A stretch of DNA of 64,000 bases from Mesorhizobium sp. WSM3626 (GCF_000513935.1 NZ_AZUY01000003.1:167466-231465); one strand, 5' to 3'; counted from the first letter of the stretch, positions 8,554 through 18,263 are shown. Numbers and translations: made by a program. The notes: generated by a model not told the origin, from the sequence alone.

Positions 8554-10124
8554 CACAGTTTCCCCGCCAGCAGGAAACCCGAGCCGCCGCCGAGGCCGGC
8601 ACCGGGATGGGTCGAGGCACCGATATGGTAGAGCCCCTTGATGCCGGTCTGGTGGTTGCGGCTGGTCTTGAACGGCCGCCACAGGAACGACTGGTCGATA
8701 ACCGAGGAGCCGCCATAGGGGTCGCCGCCGACCAGGTTGATGTTCATCGTTTCGAGATCGGCCGGCGAATAGGCGCGGCGCGCGACGATGCTGTCCTTGA
8801 AGCCGTCGATATGGCTGGCGAGGATCGCTTCGGCGCGATCGGCATAGGCCTCGCGCAGCGCCTCGGTCCATTGCCCGTCAGCCGGTGCCTGCAGCTTGCC
8901 GGCGGCGTCGCCCTTGATGTGGCGCGGCGCCTCGGGCAGTTGCAGCCACAGGATCGCCTTGCCTTCCGGGCAGCGCGACGGGTCGAGCGCATGCGGCTGG
9001 CCGACACAGATGGTCGGCACTTCGGGCAGCATGCCGCGCGCCGCCTCGTTGCAGGCCTTCGACACGCCGTCCAGTCCAGGCGTCAGATGCAGCAGCGCCA
9101 CCTTGTCGAGGCCCTCGCCGCGCCAGGACGGCGGCTTGTCGAGGGCGTAGTGGATCTGGAAATTGCCTTTGCCATAGCGGTATTTCCGCGTCGCTTCGAC
9201 GTCGCCCTTCGGAGCGTCCTTGCCGAGCAGGCGGCCGTAAAGCTGCGTCGGCGTGACCGAGCAGATGACGCTCTTGGTGGCGTGAACCGTTTCGCCCGAG
9301 GCCAGCCGCACGCCCGTGGCGCGACCTCCGGCCAGGAGGATGGAGGCAACGTCCGCTTCGGTGGAAATGACGCCGCCGCGCTCCTTGATGAGCGCCTCGA
9401 AAGCCGACAGCAGGTTCTGCGCCCCGCCCCTGACGATCGGCGCGCCGGCCGCCTCCAGCGCGAAGGCGATCACCTTGGCGATCTGGCCGGAAAAGGCGTC
9501 TTCGGGGCCAAGCCCGGCATGCAGCACCCACGGCGCCCAGAGCGCGCGGACTGTCTCCGACTGATACGTGCCTTCCAGCCAGCTACGCGCCGGCACCAGG
9601 GCGTCGCCGAGAAAGGCGGCAAGCCCGCGCGGACCACGCCGCCAGGCATCGCCGGCCAGCAGCTTCGCGGTCGGGTACGACCACAGGCTACCGCCCAGCA
9701 GGCCGAACAGCAGGCCGGCGTTGCGCTCGATGCCGCCGACATCTTCCGCGTGGCGGTCGCCGTCGCCAGCAGCGATCCTGTTAAGCGCGGCGATGTTGGC
9801 GGCACGGTCGGTGGTGAGCACCGCGTGGCTGCCATCGGGCCGCAGCACTCCGGTCGGCGTGCCGGTATGGCAGAATTCCAGCCCGTGCCGGGCGAGATCG
9901 GCGCCCAGTGCGGAAAAGGCCGGAGAGGTGATGAACAGAACGAAAGTCGTCGCCATCACGTCGTGGATGAAGCCGGGCGCGGTGATCTCCTCGGTGCGCA
10001 TGCAGCCGCCGATGCGGTCGTTGCGCTCCAGCACGAGCACCTTGGCGCCCTTGCCGCCGAGCATCGCCGCGCAGACCAGCGCATTGATGCCGCTGCCGAC
10101 GATGATGTGATCCGGGGCGTTCAT
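8553..10124 (-). CDS. NAD(P)/FAD-dependent oxidoreductase, CrtI/PYROXD2-like
   Basis: The 523-residue protein starts with a Rossmann FAD motif (IIVGSGINALVCAAMLGGKG, residues 8-27, followed by the acid in VLVLERN) and ends with the flavin-contacting LYHIGASTHPGAGLGGGSG. The architecture is that of phytoene-desaturase-like amine/alkene oxidoreductases. No carotenoid genes are nearby, so carotenoid work is unlikely. A paralogue of almost the same length lies divergently at 11351, on the other side of the cyclase gene. In this cluster either could oxidise a pathway intermediate, but the substrate is unknown. It sits between the cyclase and marR in the minus-strand operon, with a palindromic repeat upstream. 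Confidence 0.8.
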   Translation of the reverse strand: MNAPDHIIVGSGINALVCAAMLGGKGAKVLVLERNDRIGGCMRTEEITAPGFIHDVMATTFVLFITSPAFSALGADLARHGLEFCHTGTPTGVLRPDGSHAVLTTDRAANIAALNRIAAGDGDRHAEDVGGIERNAGLLFGLLGGSLWSYPTAKLLAGDAWRRGPRGLAAFLGDALVPARSWLEGTYQSETVRALWAPWVLHAGLGPEDAFSGQIAKVIAFALEAAGAPIVRGGAQNLLSAFEALIKERGGVISTEADVASILLAGGRATGVRLASGETVHATKSVICSVTPTQLYGRLLGKDAPKGDVEATRKYRYGKGNFQIHYALDKPPSWRGEGLDKVALLHLTPGLDGVSKACNEAARGMLPEVPTICVGQPHALDPSRCPEGKAILWLQLPEAPRHIKGDAAGKLQAPADGQWTEALREAYADRAEAILASHIDGFKDSIVARRAYSPADLETMNINLVGGDPYGGSSVIDQSFLWRPFKTSRNHQTGIKGLYHIGASTHPGAGLGGGSGFLLAGKL

Positions 10125-10180
10125 TGAAGGTCGCTCCCCGCCGGGAGGCGGGGCTCATTTGCGCGGGGTAGCGTTCCTTC

Positions 10181-10340
10181 GCGCCCCCCTCTGTCCTGCC
10201 GGACATCTCCCCCTCTAGGGGGGAGATCGGCCGTCGTAGCGGATTTCGCCAATCTCCTACGCAGAAGAGGTGAGTGGGGCGCCAGAACTGCCAATCTCCC
10301 CCCTAGAGGGGGAGATGTCCGGCAGGACAGAGGGGGGCGC
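10181..10340. repeat. 160-bp RIME-like palindromic element (copy 1)
   Basis: Perfect 47-bp inverted arms lie at 10181-10227 and 10294-10340, enclosing 66 bp. Each arm itself carries a small hairpin (CTCCCCC...GGGGGAG). A second copy with the same arm length and spacing is at 23444-23603. This fits the intergenic mosaic elements of rhizobia. It lies in the 317-bp gap between the cyclase and FAD oxidoreductase genes of one operon. I see no gene in that gap. Confidence 0.85.
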
Positions 10341-10441
10341 CGTAGAGCGCCAGCGCCACGCGGCCGGCGCTCTCCCTTTGTTCCCTCTGTCACTACAACA
10401 TCACCTGCAACCATGATCTTCTCCCGAAGACCGCCCTCGAC

Positions 10442-11233
10442 CTATTTGCCCGCCACCAGCGCCAGGGCGCGGATCGGGCTGCCGGTGCCGTGCTCGATCT
10501 TGAGCGGGGCCGCGATCAGGATCGCGCCTTTCGGCGGCAGCTGGTCGAGATTGCAGAGACTGGCGAGGCCGTAGCGGTTGGCCTTGTGCATCAGCGTGTG
10601 CGCCGGGAATGGCGGCTCCATGCCGCCGGCCTTGCCGGCATCGGTGCCGATGGTCTCCGAGCCCCAGCCCTTGATGTCCTTGGTGATCAGGAACTGGATG
10701 GCTTCCGCCGTCGGGCCGGGCGTGTGCGGGCCGGTCTCGTTGGCATTGAGGAATTCGGCTTCCGAGCCGTTGCGCTTGTACCAGTCGGTGCGCATCACCA
10801 CCCACTCGCCGGCGTTGATCGCGCCATGCTTGGCTTCCCAGGCCTTGATGTGGTCGACGGTGAGCAGGAAATCGTGATCGGCGGCGGCTTCCTTCGAACA
10901 GTCGATGACATTGACCGGCCCGATGAAATTCTGCGCCGGAATGGTGTCGGTGGCGCCGTCCGGATAATCCTTGCCGGAGATCCAATGCTGCGGGGCGTCG
11001 AAATGCGTGCCGGAATGCTCGCCGAGCTTCAGCCAGTTCCACGCCCACCATGGACCGTTCTTGTCATAGCGGGAGATTGAGTGGATCTCGACCTTCGGCG
11101 TGTCGACGGCAAGTTCCGGCGGCAGCTTGATCAGCGGTGTGTCCGGCCCGAGCGGCGCCGTCAGGTCGACCACCTTGATGGCGCCGGAAAGAAGCTGGGC
11201 GGCGACTTCGCCGAGGAGTTTTTGGCTGTCCAT
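10442..11233 (-). CDS. Cyclase family metal-dependent hydrolase (KynB / isatin hydrolase-like)
   Basis: The 263-residue protein carries the family metal motif HSGTHFDAPQH (H73, H77, D79, H83), then HTPGPTAEA (170-178), IGTD (195-198) and HTLMHKANRYGLASL (212-226), in the order seen in KynB-type kynurenine formamidases and isatin hydrolases. These enzymes hydrolyse an amide/lactam with a bound divalent metal. KynB substrates belong to tryptophan breakdown. Isatin hydrolase opens isatin to isatinate. The company of iorAB and an aminobenzoyl-CoA monooxygenase makes the isatin option attractive, but this is inference. It is the first gene of the minus-strand operon and diverges from 11351 with an operator between. 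Confidence 0.82.
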   Translation of the reverse strand: MDSQKLLGEVAAQLLSGAIKVVDLTAPLGPDTPLIKLPPELAVDTPKVEIHSISRYDKNGPWWAWNWLKLGEHSGTHFDAPQHWISGKDYPDGATDTIPAQNFIGPVNVIDCSKEAAADHDFLLTVDHIKAWEAKHGAINAGEWVVMRTDWYKRNGSEAEFLNANETGPHTPGPTAEAIQFLITKDIKGWGSETIGTDAGKAGGMEPPFPAHTLMHKANRYGLASLCNLDQLPPKGAILIAAPLKIEHGTGSPIRALALVAGK

Positions 11234-11320
11234 GGTCTCTGTTCCCTCTGTCTGACATGATCAAGGCTCGTCTCGGCCCTTAATATCCTACTAGACGAAA
11301 ACATATGCATCTGCAATTAT

Positions 11321-11334
11321 CTTTAAGCATAAAG
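11321..11334. promoter_or_regulatory. MarR-type operator, site 1 (divergent promoter)
   Basis: CTTTA-AGCA-TAAAG has perfect 5-bp arms. It lies in the 117-bp gap between the divergent cyclase gene (start 11233) and FAD oxidoreductase gene (start 11351). It belongs to the YTTYAAGCWTRAAR family with the sites at 19016, 26416 and 27295. Confidence 0.65.
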
Positions 11335-11350
11335 GATATGGGAACGGGGC

Positions 11351-12924
11351 GTGAGCGAGTTCGACGCCATCTTTGTCGGGGCGGGCCACAACACTCTGGC
11401 ATGCGCCGCGCATCTGGCGCTCAAGGGCTGGAAAACCGGGGTTTTCGAACGCGGCGCAACAATCGGCGGCGCCGTCCAGACCCGCGAATTCACCCTCCCC
11501 GGCTTCCGCCACGATTTCGGCGCGATGAATCTGAGCCTGTTCGCCGGCTCGGCGTTCCATCGGAAATATGCAAATGAATTGAAAGCGCAGGGGCTGGAAT
11601 TCGCCCCGGTCGCCGACTGTTTCGCCAGCGCCTTTCCGGATGGACGCTGGTTCGGGGTCAGCAACGATCTGGAAAAGACCGCCGGCCGCATGGCTGCCTT
11701 TTCGGCCGCCGATGCCGCGACATGGCGCAGGCTGGTTGCCGCCTTCCCGGCCGAAGCCGAGCATTTGTTCAAGCTGCTGGGCTCGCCGATGAGCGCCCGG
11801 GCGCTTGCGGGCACCGCATGGAACCTGTGGCGCAAGAAGGGTGTATCGGGCGCGCTCGACACCGGCCGGCTGCTGTTGTCTTCGCCGCGTGCCTGGCTGG
11901 AGGAAAATTTCGAGTCTCCACACATCAGGGCGACGCTCGCCACCTGGGGCATGCATCTCGACTTCGCGCCCGACACCGCCGGCGGTGCCGTGTTTCCCTA
12001 TCTGGAATCGATGGCCAACCAGAGTTTTGGCATGGTGCTGGGCAAGGGCGGCGCCGATACGATCATCCGGGCACTGGCCGGCATGGTGACATCCGCCGGC
12101 GGCAGGATCGTCACCGGCGCCGAGGTGACCGAGATCACGGTCTCCGGCGGCAAGGCGACAGGTGTGCGGCTTGTTTCCGGCGAAACGCATACGGCCACCA
12201 GGGCGGTGATTGCAGGCGTGGCGCCCAAGGCGCTGTCCGGCAAGCTGCTGCCCGGCGGTTCCGGCGACGCCGGCTTCGACATGGCGATGCAGAAGTTTCG
12301 ACATGCGCCGGGCACGATGATGATCCACCTGGCGCTGGACGATCTGCCGGACTGGCGCGCCGGGGCAGAGTTGCGCCAGTTCGCCTATGTGCATCTGGCG
12401 CCGTCGCTCGACCAGATGTCGCGCACCTATCAGCAGGCGGTGGCAGGCATGCTGCCGGACGAACCGGTGCTGGTCGTCGGCCAGCCGACCGCGGTCGATC
12501 CGTCGCGTGCGCCCGCGGGCAAACATGTTCTGTGGGTGCAGGTGCGCATGCTGCCCGCCGAAATCGTGGGCGACGCCTCGGCCAAGATCGCGCCAGCGCA
12601 TTGGGACGAGGTCAAGGATGCCTATGCCGACCGCGTGCTCGACATCATCGAAACCCACGCGCCTGGCCTGCGCGCAAAATCCTCGATCGCGCGGTGTTTT
12701 CGCCCATCGATCTCGAGCGCGAGAACCCGAACCTCGTCGGTGGAGACCAGCTCTGCGGCAGCCATCATCTGGCGCAGAATTTCCTGTTCCGTCCGGCGCG
12801 CGGCTATGCCGGCTGGAACACGCCGGTAACCAATCTGCATCTCACCGGCGCCGCGACATGGCCCGGTGCCGGCATGGGTGCCGCCTCGGGCTTCATGCTC
12901 GCGCAACAGCTTGGCGGGAGATAG
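11351..12924 (+). pseudogene. FAD-dependent oxidoreductase, CrtI/PYROXD2-like, broken by a -1 frameshift
   Basis: The frame from GTG 11351 carries the FAD motif (FVGAGHNTLACAAHLALKG) and runs in frame 2 to about 12675. The family C-terminus (VFSPIDLERENPNLVGG, then LTGAATWPGAGMGAASGFML) continues in frame 1 to TAG 12922-12924. One extra A in the AAAA run at 12676-12679 would join both parts into about 524 residues, almost the length of the 523-residue paralogue at 8553, which shares NLVGGD and the final GAGxGxxSGFxLA block. The gene is therefore a recent pseudogene, a sequencing error or a slippage-read gene. The uncorrected frame ends at 12829 with a nonsense tail. It heads the plus-strand arm, just ahead of the ABC importer. 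Confidence 0.75.
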
Positions 12925-13028
12925 ACGATTTCATGAGGGCGACGACAGGCAAGGCGCTGCTGCCGACGAAGCCGAACCAATGACCGGACGAAGCTGCGCG
13001 AAGACAATAACCAACAAGGGGAACGACC

Positions 13029-14558
13029 ATGACAATCAACAGACGCGAATTGCTGGGATACAGTGCCGCGGCACTTGGCGTGGCCGCCGTCGGCCTGCCG
13101 AAGATCGCCAAAGCCGCCGCCGGCGAACTGACCATCGCCTACAACGTCAACCTGCCGTCCTGGGATCCGACCACCGGACCGTCCGCCGTCAACCCGACCA
13201 TCCAGGGCCTCTACCAGTCGGTGTTCGATCAGTTCATCCCGCAGAAGCCTGACCTGTCCTTCGCGCCTGGCCTTTTGACGGAATGGGGCTGGAACGAGGA
13301 CCGCACCAAGATCATGATGACGGTGCGCGAAGGCGTGAAATGGCATGACGGCACGCCGTTCACGCCGGAAGACGTGGTCTGGTCGCTGCAGCGGGCGGGT
13401 GACGAGAAGACCGGGAACCCGATCCAGTTCGTCTGGAAGAACGTCAGCAATTTCAAGATCGACGGCAACAAGATCACAGGCGACGTCGTGCAGTTCGACC
13501 CGGTTTATTTCAAATGGATGTCGTTCCTGACCGGCTACATCATGCCCAAGGCCTATTACGAGAAGGTCGGCGCCGAAGGGTTCGAGAAGGCGCCGATCGG
13601 TACCGGCCCCTACATGGTCGAAAAATTCGAGCGCAACGCCTTCCTGCGGCTGAAAGCCAATCCCAACTACTGGGGCGGCAAGCCCGCCTTCGAGAATGTG
13701 ACGATCAAGTTCGTCACCGATGCGGCGAGCCGCGTGGCAGAGATTGAATCCGGCTCCTCGCAGGTGACGCTCGAAATCCCCTACGAGGAGTATGACCGGC
13801 TGATCGCCAAGGAGGGGCTCGCCGGCTCGATCAAGAATGTTTCCGATATCGGCATGATCTTCTTCAACGACATCGAAGCCATGCTCGACAAGAACGTGCG
13901 CCAGGCAGCCGTCATGGCGGTGGACAAGGAGCTTCTGGTCAAGCGGCTGCTGCGCGGCTATGGCCAGCCGATCGCCACGCTGGAAACACCGGAATACACG
14001 GCGTTCGACGCCTCGATCAAGGTGGAGCACAATCCGGAGAAGGCCAAGGAACTGCTGGCCGCCTCAGGCTATTCGCCGGAAAAGCCGATCAAGTTCACCA
14101 TCCAGACGACCAAGGGCTTCAAGCCCAAGGACTACGAGATGATCCAGGCGATCGTCGGCATGTGGCGCAAGGTCGGCATCGAGGCGACGATCGAGGTCTA
14201 CGAGATTGCCAAGCACTACGAGCTGCGCGCCGCCGACAAGCTCGCGCCCGCGGCCTTCTACAATTGGGGCAACGCCATTGGCGATCCGACCACCTCGACC
14301 GGCTTTGCCATGTATGGACCGAGCCCGCATTCGATCTGGGACAGCCAGGACCTGATCGACATGATCAACCCGCTGTGGGGAGAGAAGGACGAGGCCAAGC
14401 GCATCGCCGGCTGGAAGGCGGTCGACAAATACATCGCCGAGCAGGCCTATGTGCTGCCGCTGATGCAGTACGCACAGCCCATCGTGCATGCCAAGGGCGT
14501 CAACGTGGTGCAGCATATTTCAGGCGCGCTGCTGCCGGCGCTGATGACCCCGGCCTGA
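13029..14558 (+). CDS. ABC transporter substrate-binding protein, family 5 (Dpp/Opp type)
   Basis: The 509-residue protein starts with a twin-arginine-like signal (NRRELLGYSAAALGVAAVG) cut near AKAAAG. It then has the family-5 binding fold: SVFDQFIPQKPDLSFAPGLLTEW, REGVKWHDGTPFTPEDVVWS and GTGPYMVEKFERNAFLRLKA. Such proteins capture oligopeptides, but many in catabolic islands bind other solutes. The gene leads an ABCDF-type set that follows without another promoter being obvious. Its position inside the aromatic island suggests uptake of the pathway substrate (inference). The ribosome site AAGGGGAA precedes the ATG. Confidence 0.88.
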   Translation: MTINRRELLGYSAAALGVAAVGLPKIAKAAAGELTIAYNVNLPSWDPTTGPSAVNPTIQGLYQSVFDQFIPQKPDLSFAPGLLTEWGWNEDRTKIMMTVREGVKWHDGTPFTPEDVVWSLQRAGDEKTGNPIQFVWKNVSNFKIDGNKITGDVVQFDPVYFKWMSFLTGYIMPKAYYEKVGAEGFEKAPIGTGPYMVEKFERNAFLRLKANPNYWGGKPAFENVTIKFVTDAASRVAEIESGSSQVTLEIPYEEYDRLIAKEGLAGSIKNVSDIGMIFFNDIEAMLDKNVRQAAVMAVDKELLVKRLLRGYGQPIATLETPEYTAFDASIKVEHNPEKAKELLAASGYSPEKPIKFTIQTTKGFKPKDYEMIQAIVGMWRKVGIEATIEVYEIAKHYELRAADKLAPAAFYNWGNAIGDPTTSTGFAMYGPSPHSIWDSQDLIDMINPLWGEKDEAKRIAGWKAVDKYIAEQAYVLPLMQYAQPIVHAKGVNVVQHISGALLPALMTPA

Positions 14559-14571
14559 GACAGACGCCAAG

Positions 14572-14595
14572 GCACGCCGTCGCAAGACGGCGTGC
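14572..14595 (+). terminator. Strong GNRA-loop hairpin after the binding-protein gene
   Basis: A perfect 10-bp stem (GCACGCCGTC / GACGGCGTGC) carries a GCAA tetraloop and begins 14 bp after the stop codon. There is no T-run, so it more likely blocks 3' decay or attenuates read-through, giving more binding protein than permease. That is common in ABC operons. Confidence 0.6.
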
Positions 14596-14607
14596 AACTT
14601 GCGCAGG

Positions 14608-14677
14608 CCCTCTCATCCGGCCCTTCGGGCCACCTTCCCTCGGAGAGAAGGTGGCCGCGAAGCGTCCGGATGAAGGG
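14608..14677. repeat. Small palindromic intergenic repeat (CTCATCCGG...CCGGATGA type)
   Basis: The outer arms CATCCGG (14614-14620) and CCGGATG (14666-14672) enclose GGCCACCTTC / GAAGGTGGCC. It resembles the short mosaic repeats scattered in rhizobial genomes and differs from the 160-bp element at 10181. It fills most of the 153-bp gap before the first permease gene. Confidence 0.6.
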
Positions 14678-14711
14678 GCTGCTCGTTAGAACACGCTAGG
14701 CCAACGCCAGA

Positions 14712-15719
14712 ATGCTCCTGCAACGATTCCTGATCCGTCTTGCGACGATGCTGATCACGCTGTTCGGCGTGGCCGTCGTCGTATTCGTGGTCATCCGCGT
14801 CGCACCCGGCGACCCGATCGCCATGATGCTGCCGCCCGGCGCAACCAATGACGACATCGCCCGGCTGCGCGCGCTATACGGGCTCGACAAGACGATCGTA
14901 CAGCAGTTCTTCATCTGGCTGGCCGGTGTCGCCAGGGGCGATTTCGGCACCTCGATCTCGCTGCGGCAAGATGTGCTCGGCCTCGTCTTCAACCGGCTGC
15001 CGGCGACGCTGGAGCTTGCCATCGTCGCGCTTGTCATGGCGGTGGCGATTGGCGGCACGACGGCGATCCTCGGCGCGCGCGAACGCGGTACCGCGGTCGA
15101 AGCGGGCATCGACATCGCCAGCGGTGCAGCGCTCTCCATTCCCGATTTCCTCTGGGGCCTCGTGCTGATCCTGCTGTTCGGCGTGCTGGTGCCGATCTTC
15201 GACATTTCGGGCCGCGTGTCGCCGCAACTCGACCTGCCCTTCGTCTCCCAGTTCTATTTGTTCGAGAGCCTGCTTCGGCTGCGCTTCGACCTCACCTGGG
15301 ATCTCTTGAAGCACATGCTGATGCCGGCGATTGCCTTGGCGCTGCCGTTGGCGGCAATCATCTCGCAGCTGTTGAAACAGTCGCTGAAGGAAGTGCTCGA
15401 CCTCGATTATGTCGTGCTGGCGCGGGTCAAAGGGTTTTCGGAAACGCAAGTCATCCTGCGCGAGGCGCTGAAGAACGCCGCCCTGCCGACACTGACGCTG
15501 GTCGGCGTGCAATTCACTTTCCTCATCGGCGGCACGGTCATCGTCGAGCGGCTGTTTTCCTATGAGGGCCTCGGCAACATGGCCATCGATGCCGTCATCA
15601 ACCGCGACCTGCCGCTGATCCAGGGCATCGTGCTGGTCTTCGCGCTGCTGTTCGTGCTGATCAACCTTGCCGTCGACATGATGTATGCGCTGCTCAATCC
15701 GAGGCTGCGCCATGGATGA
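14712..15719 (+). CDS. ABC transporter permease, DppB/OppB type
   Basis: The 335-residue inner-membrane protein has an N-terminal helix followed by RVAPGDPIAMMLPPGATNDD, the periplasmic stretch typical of DppB-like permeases. The EAA-type cytoplasmic loop lies near VLARVKGFSETQVILREALKNAALPTLTLVG, and GGTVIVERLFSYEGLG comes near the end. It pairs with the next permease to form the channel. Its stop overlaps the start of that permease by 8 bp. The ribosome site is weak, so translation may depend on upstream coupling. Confidence 0.88.
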   Translation: MLLQRFLIRLATMLITLFGVAVVVFVVIRVAPGDPIAMMLPPGATNDDIARLRALYGLDKTIVQQFFIWLAGVARGDFGTSISLRQDVLGLVFNRLPATLELAIVALVMAVAIGGTTAILGARERGTAVEAGIDIASGAALSIPDFLWGLVLILLFGVLVPIFDISGRVSPQLDLPFVSQFYLFESLLRLRFDLTWDLLKHMLMPAIALALPLAAIISQLLKQSLKEVLDLDYVVLARVKGFSETQVILREALKNAALPTLTLVGVQFTFLIGGTVIVERLFSYEGLGNMAIDAVINRDLPLIQGIVLVFALLFVLINLAVDMMYALLNPRLRHG

Positions 15720-16559
15720 GGCACGCATCTCGCGACATGGCTCAGGCGCAAAGCTATGGCTGGCGGGAGGCTGGCTGCTGCTGGCGCTGCTGGCAGCGAT
15801 CTTCGCCCCGCTGGTCGCCCCGCAGGATCCGCTGGCGCAGGACCTGATGCTGGAGCGGTTGCCGCCGTTCTGGCTCGATGGCGCCGAGCCTGGTTATTGG
15901 CTCGGCACCGACAGCCTCGGCCGCGACCTGCTCTCGCGCCTGATTTTTGGTGGCCGCATCGCGTTCATCGTTGCTTTCGCGGCGGCCATCGCCGCCTGCG
16001 TCGTTGGCTCAACGCTTGGGCTGATCGCTGGCTATTTCGGCGGCTGGGCGGATCGCATCATCTCGCGCATCGTCGACGTCTGGATGGCTTTCCCGCCGGT
16101 GCTGTTCGCCATTCTGCTGGTTGCCGTGCTGGGGACAGGATTAAGTTCCGTCATTCTCGCCATCGCGATCATCGACTGGACGCGCTTCTGCCGCGTGATC
16201 CGCGCCGAAGCCATGGGCCAGTCGCGCATGGACTATGTCGAGAACGCCCGCATCGCCGGCTACGGCCGCATCGGCATCATGCTGCGCGAGGTGCTGCCCA
16301 ACGTGGTGCCCTCGGTCGTGGCGCTGCTGTCGCTTGAAATGGGTATCGCCGTCATCGTCGAGGCGATCCTGTCCTTCGTCATCTGTCGATCTCGACCGAC
16401 GACCCGACTTGGGGCGGCATCATCGCCGAGGGCCGTCTCTCGATCCACCAGGCATGGTGGGTGCTGGTTTTCCCGCTGATCACGCTGATCCTCACAGTGC
16501 TGTCTTTCAGCCAGTTCGGCGAAGCTCTGAAGACGCGTTTCGATCCGGTGCTGCGATGA
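15712..16559 (+). pseudogene. ABC transporter permease, DppC/OppC type, broken by a -1 frameshift
   Basis: Frame 1 from ATG 15712 gives a normal DppC start (GYWLGTDSLGRDLLSRLIFGGR) and the loop FCRVIRAEAMGQSRMDYVENARIAG, up to AILSFV. From CTG 16383 the expected C-terminus (LSISTDDPTWGGIIAEGR, then [14 protein letters not shown]) continues in frame 3 to TGA 16557-16559. One base is missing around 16379-16383, in GTC-AT-CTG where GTC-GGN-CTG is expected. Corrected length is about 282 residues, normal for the family. The corrected stop overlaps the next ATG as ATGA, which supports the reconstruction. If the lesion is real, the importer is probably inactive. Confidence 0.78.
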
Positions 16560-17434
16560 GCGCCTGTCTCGACATCGCCAATCTGAGCGCCGTGCTGGCC
16601 AACGGCCAGCGCGTGCTGCGTTCTGTTTCGCTCGCCCTGCAACCCGGCGAGGTGCGTGCCCTGGTCGGCGAAAGCGGCGCCGGCAAGACAATGATCGGCA
16701 AGGCGGTGCTCGGCGTGCTGCCATCGAGCGTGCGCATCGTCGAAGGCGATATGCGGCTCGAGGGCGAAGACCTCGGCAAACTCCAGCCCAGGGCGCGGCG
16801 CACGCTGATCGGCGCGCGCACGGCGCTGATCCCGCAGGATCCGCTGACCGCGCTCAACCCCTCGCGCCGCATCGGCCCGCAGATGACCGACCGGCTGGTG
16901 CGCATCCTCGGCTGGAGCGGCGACAAGGCCGACCGGCGTATCCGGCAATTGCTGGACGAGGTGCAGATCCGCGACCCCGACCGCGTGCTGAAGACTTATC
17001 CGCACGAACTGTCCGGTGGCATGCGCCAACGCGTGCTGATTGCCGCCGCATTCGCCGCCGAGCCACGGCTGATCGTCGCCGACGAGCCGACCACGGCGCT
17101 CGACGTCACCGTACAGAAGCAGATCCTTCGGCTGATCGGCGCGTTGCAGCGCGAGCACGGCACCGCGATCCTGTTCGTCACCCATGATCTCGGCGTCGTC
17201 GCCAAGATCAGCCAGAAAGTGTCGGTGCTCTATGCCGGCAAGGTGGTGGAAGAGGCCGAGACCGCAGCGCTGTTCGCGGCACCTCGGCACCCCTATACCC
17301 GGGCACTGATGGCTGCGACGCCGCGCTACACCGATCCCTTCGCTTCGTTGAGACCCGTGGACGAGACGGTGCTGGCCGGTCTCGCCGCCGAGATCGCGTC
17401 CGCCGACCAGGCCTGGAGGCGTCCGCATGGCTGA
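16556..17434 (+). CDS. ABC transporter ATP-binding protein, DppD/OppD type
   Basis: The 292-residue ATPase has Walker A GESGAGKT (about residues 39-46), the signature [16 protein letters not shown], Walker [13 protein letters not shown] and the switch histidine in FVTHDLGV. The C-terminal [16 protein letters not shown] is typical of the oligopeptide subclass. It overlaps the permease before it (ATGA) and the next ATPase by 8 bp, so translation is tightly coupled. It energises import through the two permeases. Confidence 0.92.
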   Translation: MSACLDIANLSAVLANGQRVLRSVSLALQPGEVRALVGESGAGKTMIGKAVLGVLPSSVRIVEGDMRLEGEDLGKLQPRARRTLIGARTALIPQDPLTALNPSRRIGPQMTDRLVRILGWSGDKADRRIRQLLDEVQIRDPDRVLKTYPHELSGGMRQRVLIAAAFAAEPRLIVADEPTTALDVTVQKQILRLIGALQREHGTAILFVTHDLGVVAKISQKVSVLYAGKVVEEAETAALFAAPRHPYTRALMAATPRYTDPFASLRPVDETVLAGLAAEIASADQAWRRPHG

Positions 17435-18263
17435 GCCGCTGTTTTCCGTGCGCGGACTTAAGGTTGCGCTGCCCGACATGACGCGCAAGCCGCTGATCGG
17501 CCGCGCACCGCTGGCCGAGATTCTGAAAGGCCTGGATTTCGACCTGCCCAGCGGCTCGGTGACCGGCATAGTCGGCGAATCCGGGTCCGGCAAATCGACG
17601 CTCGGCCGCACGCTGGTGCGGCTGCTGGAGCCGAGCGCCGGCAGCGTCCGTTTCGAGGGCCGTGACATCACCCATCTGCCCGAAGCGGCACTGCGGCCAC
17701 TGCGCCGCGACCTGCAGATGATCTTCCAGGATCCGATGTCGTCGCTCAACCCTCGCCGCACCATTGCCAGCATCATCGCCGCACCGCTCAGGCAGAACGG
17801 GCTTGGCGACAATCTGAAAGCGCGCGTCGCGGAGGCACTGCAACGCGTCGGCCTGCCGCAAAGCTTCGCCGGCCGCTACCGCCACGAATTGTCGGGCGGC
17901 CAACGCCAGCGCGTCGGCATTGCGCGCGCGCTGGCGCTGTCGCCGAAATTCGTGCTGGCCGACGAGATCGTCTCCGGGCTCGACGTCTCGACGCAGGCCC
18001 AGATCCTCACCTTGCTGGAGAAGCTTGCCGCGGAGATGGGCCTGACAGTCGCCTTCATCAGCCACGATCTGTCGGTGATCCGGCGGCTTTGCCAACAGGT
18101 GATCGTCATGCGCGAGGGCAGCATCGTCGAAGCCAGCGCCACCGACGCCTTGTTCGACAAGCCGCGGCAGGCCTACACGCGCGATCTCATCGCAGCCATT
18201 CCGCTGCCGGAAATCGATGCGGGCTGGCTGGACATGCCTTCCACAGGCAAGGCGCCGATATGA
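17427..18263 (+). CDS. ABC transporter ATP-binding protein, DppF/OppF type
   Basis: The 278-residue ATPase has Walker [10 protein letters not shown], a Q-loop in MIFQDPMSSLNPRRTI, the signature LSGGQRQRVGIARALAL, Walker B FVLADEIVSGLD and the switch ISHDLSV. Walker B reads DEIVSGLD rather than the usual DEPxSALD, a small deviation. It is the last gene of the importer set. The secreted VOC gene starts 80 bp later. Confidence 0.9.
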   Translation: MAEPLFSVRGLKVALPDMTRKPLIGRAPLAEILKGLDFDLPSGSVTGIVGESGSGKSTLGRTLVRLLEPSAGSVRFEGRDITHLPEAALRPLRRDLQMIFQDPMSSLNPRRTIASIIAAPLRQNGLGDNLKARVAEALQRVGLPQSFAGRYRHELSGGQRQRVGIARALALSPKFVLADEIVSGLDVSTQAQILTLLEKLAAEMGLTVAFISHDLSVIRRLCQQVIVMREGSIVEASATDALFDKPRQAYTRDLIAAIPLPEIDAGWLDMPSTGKAPI

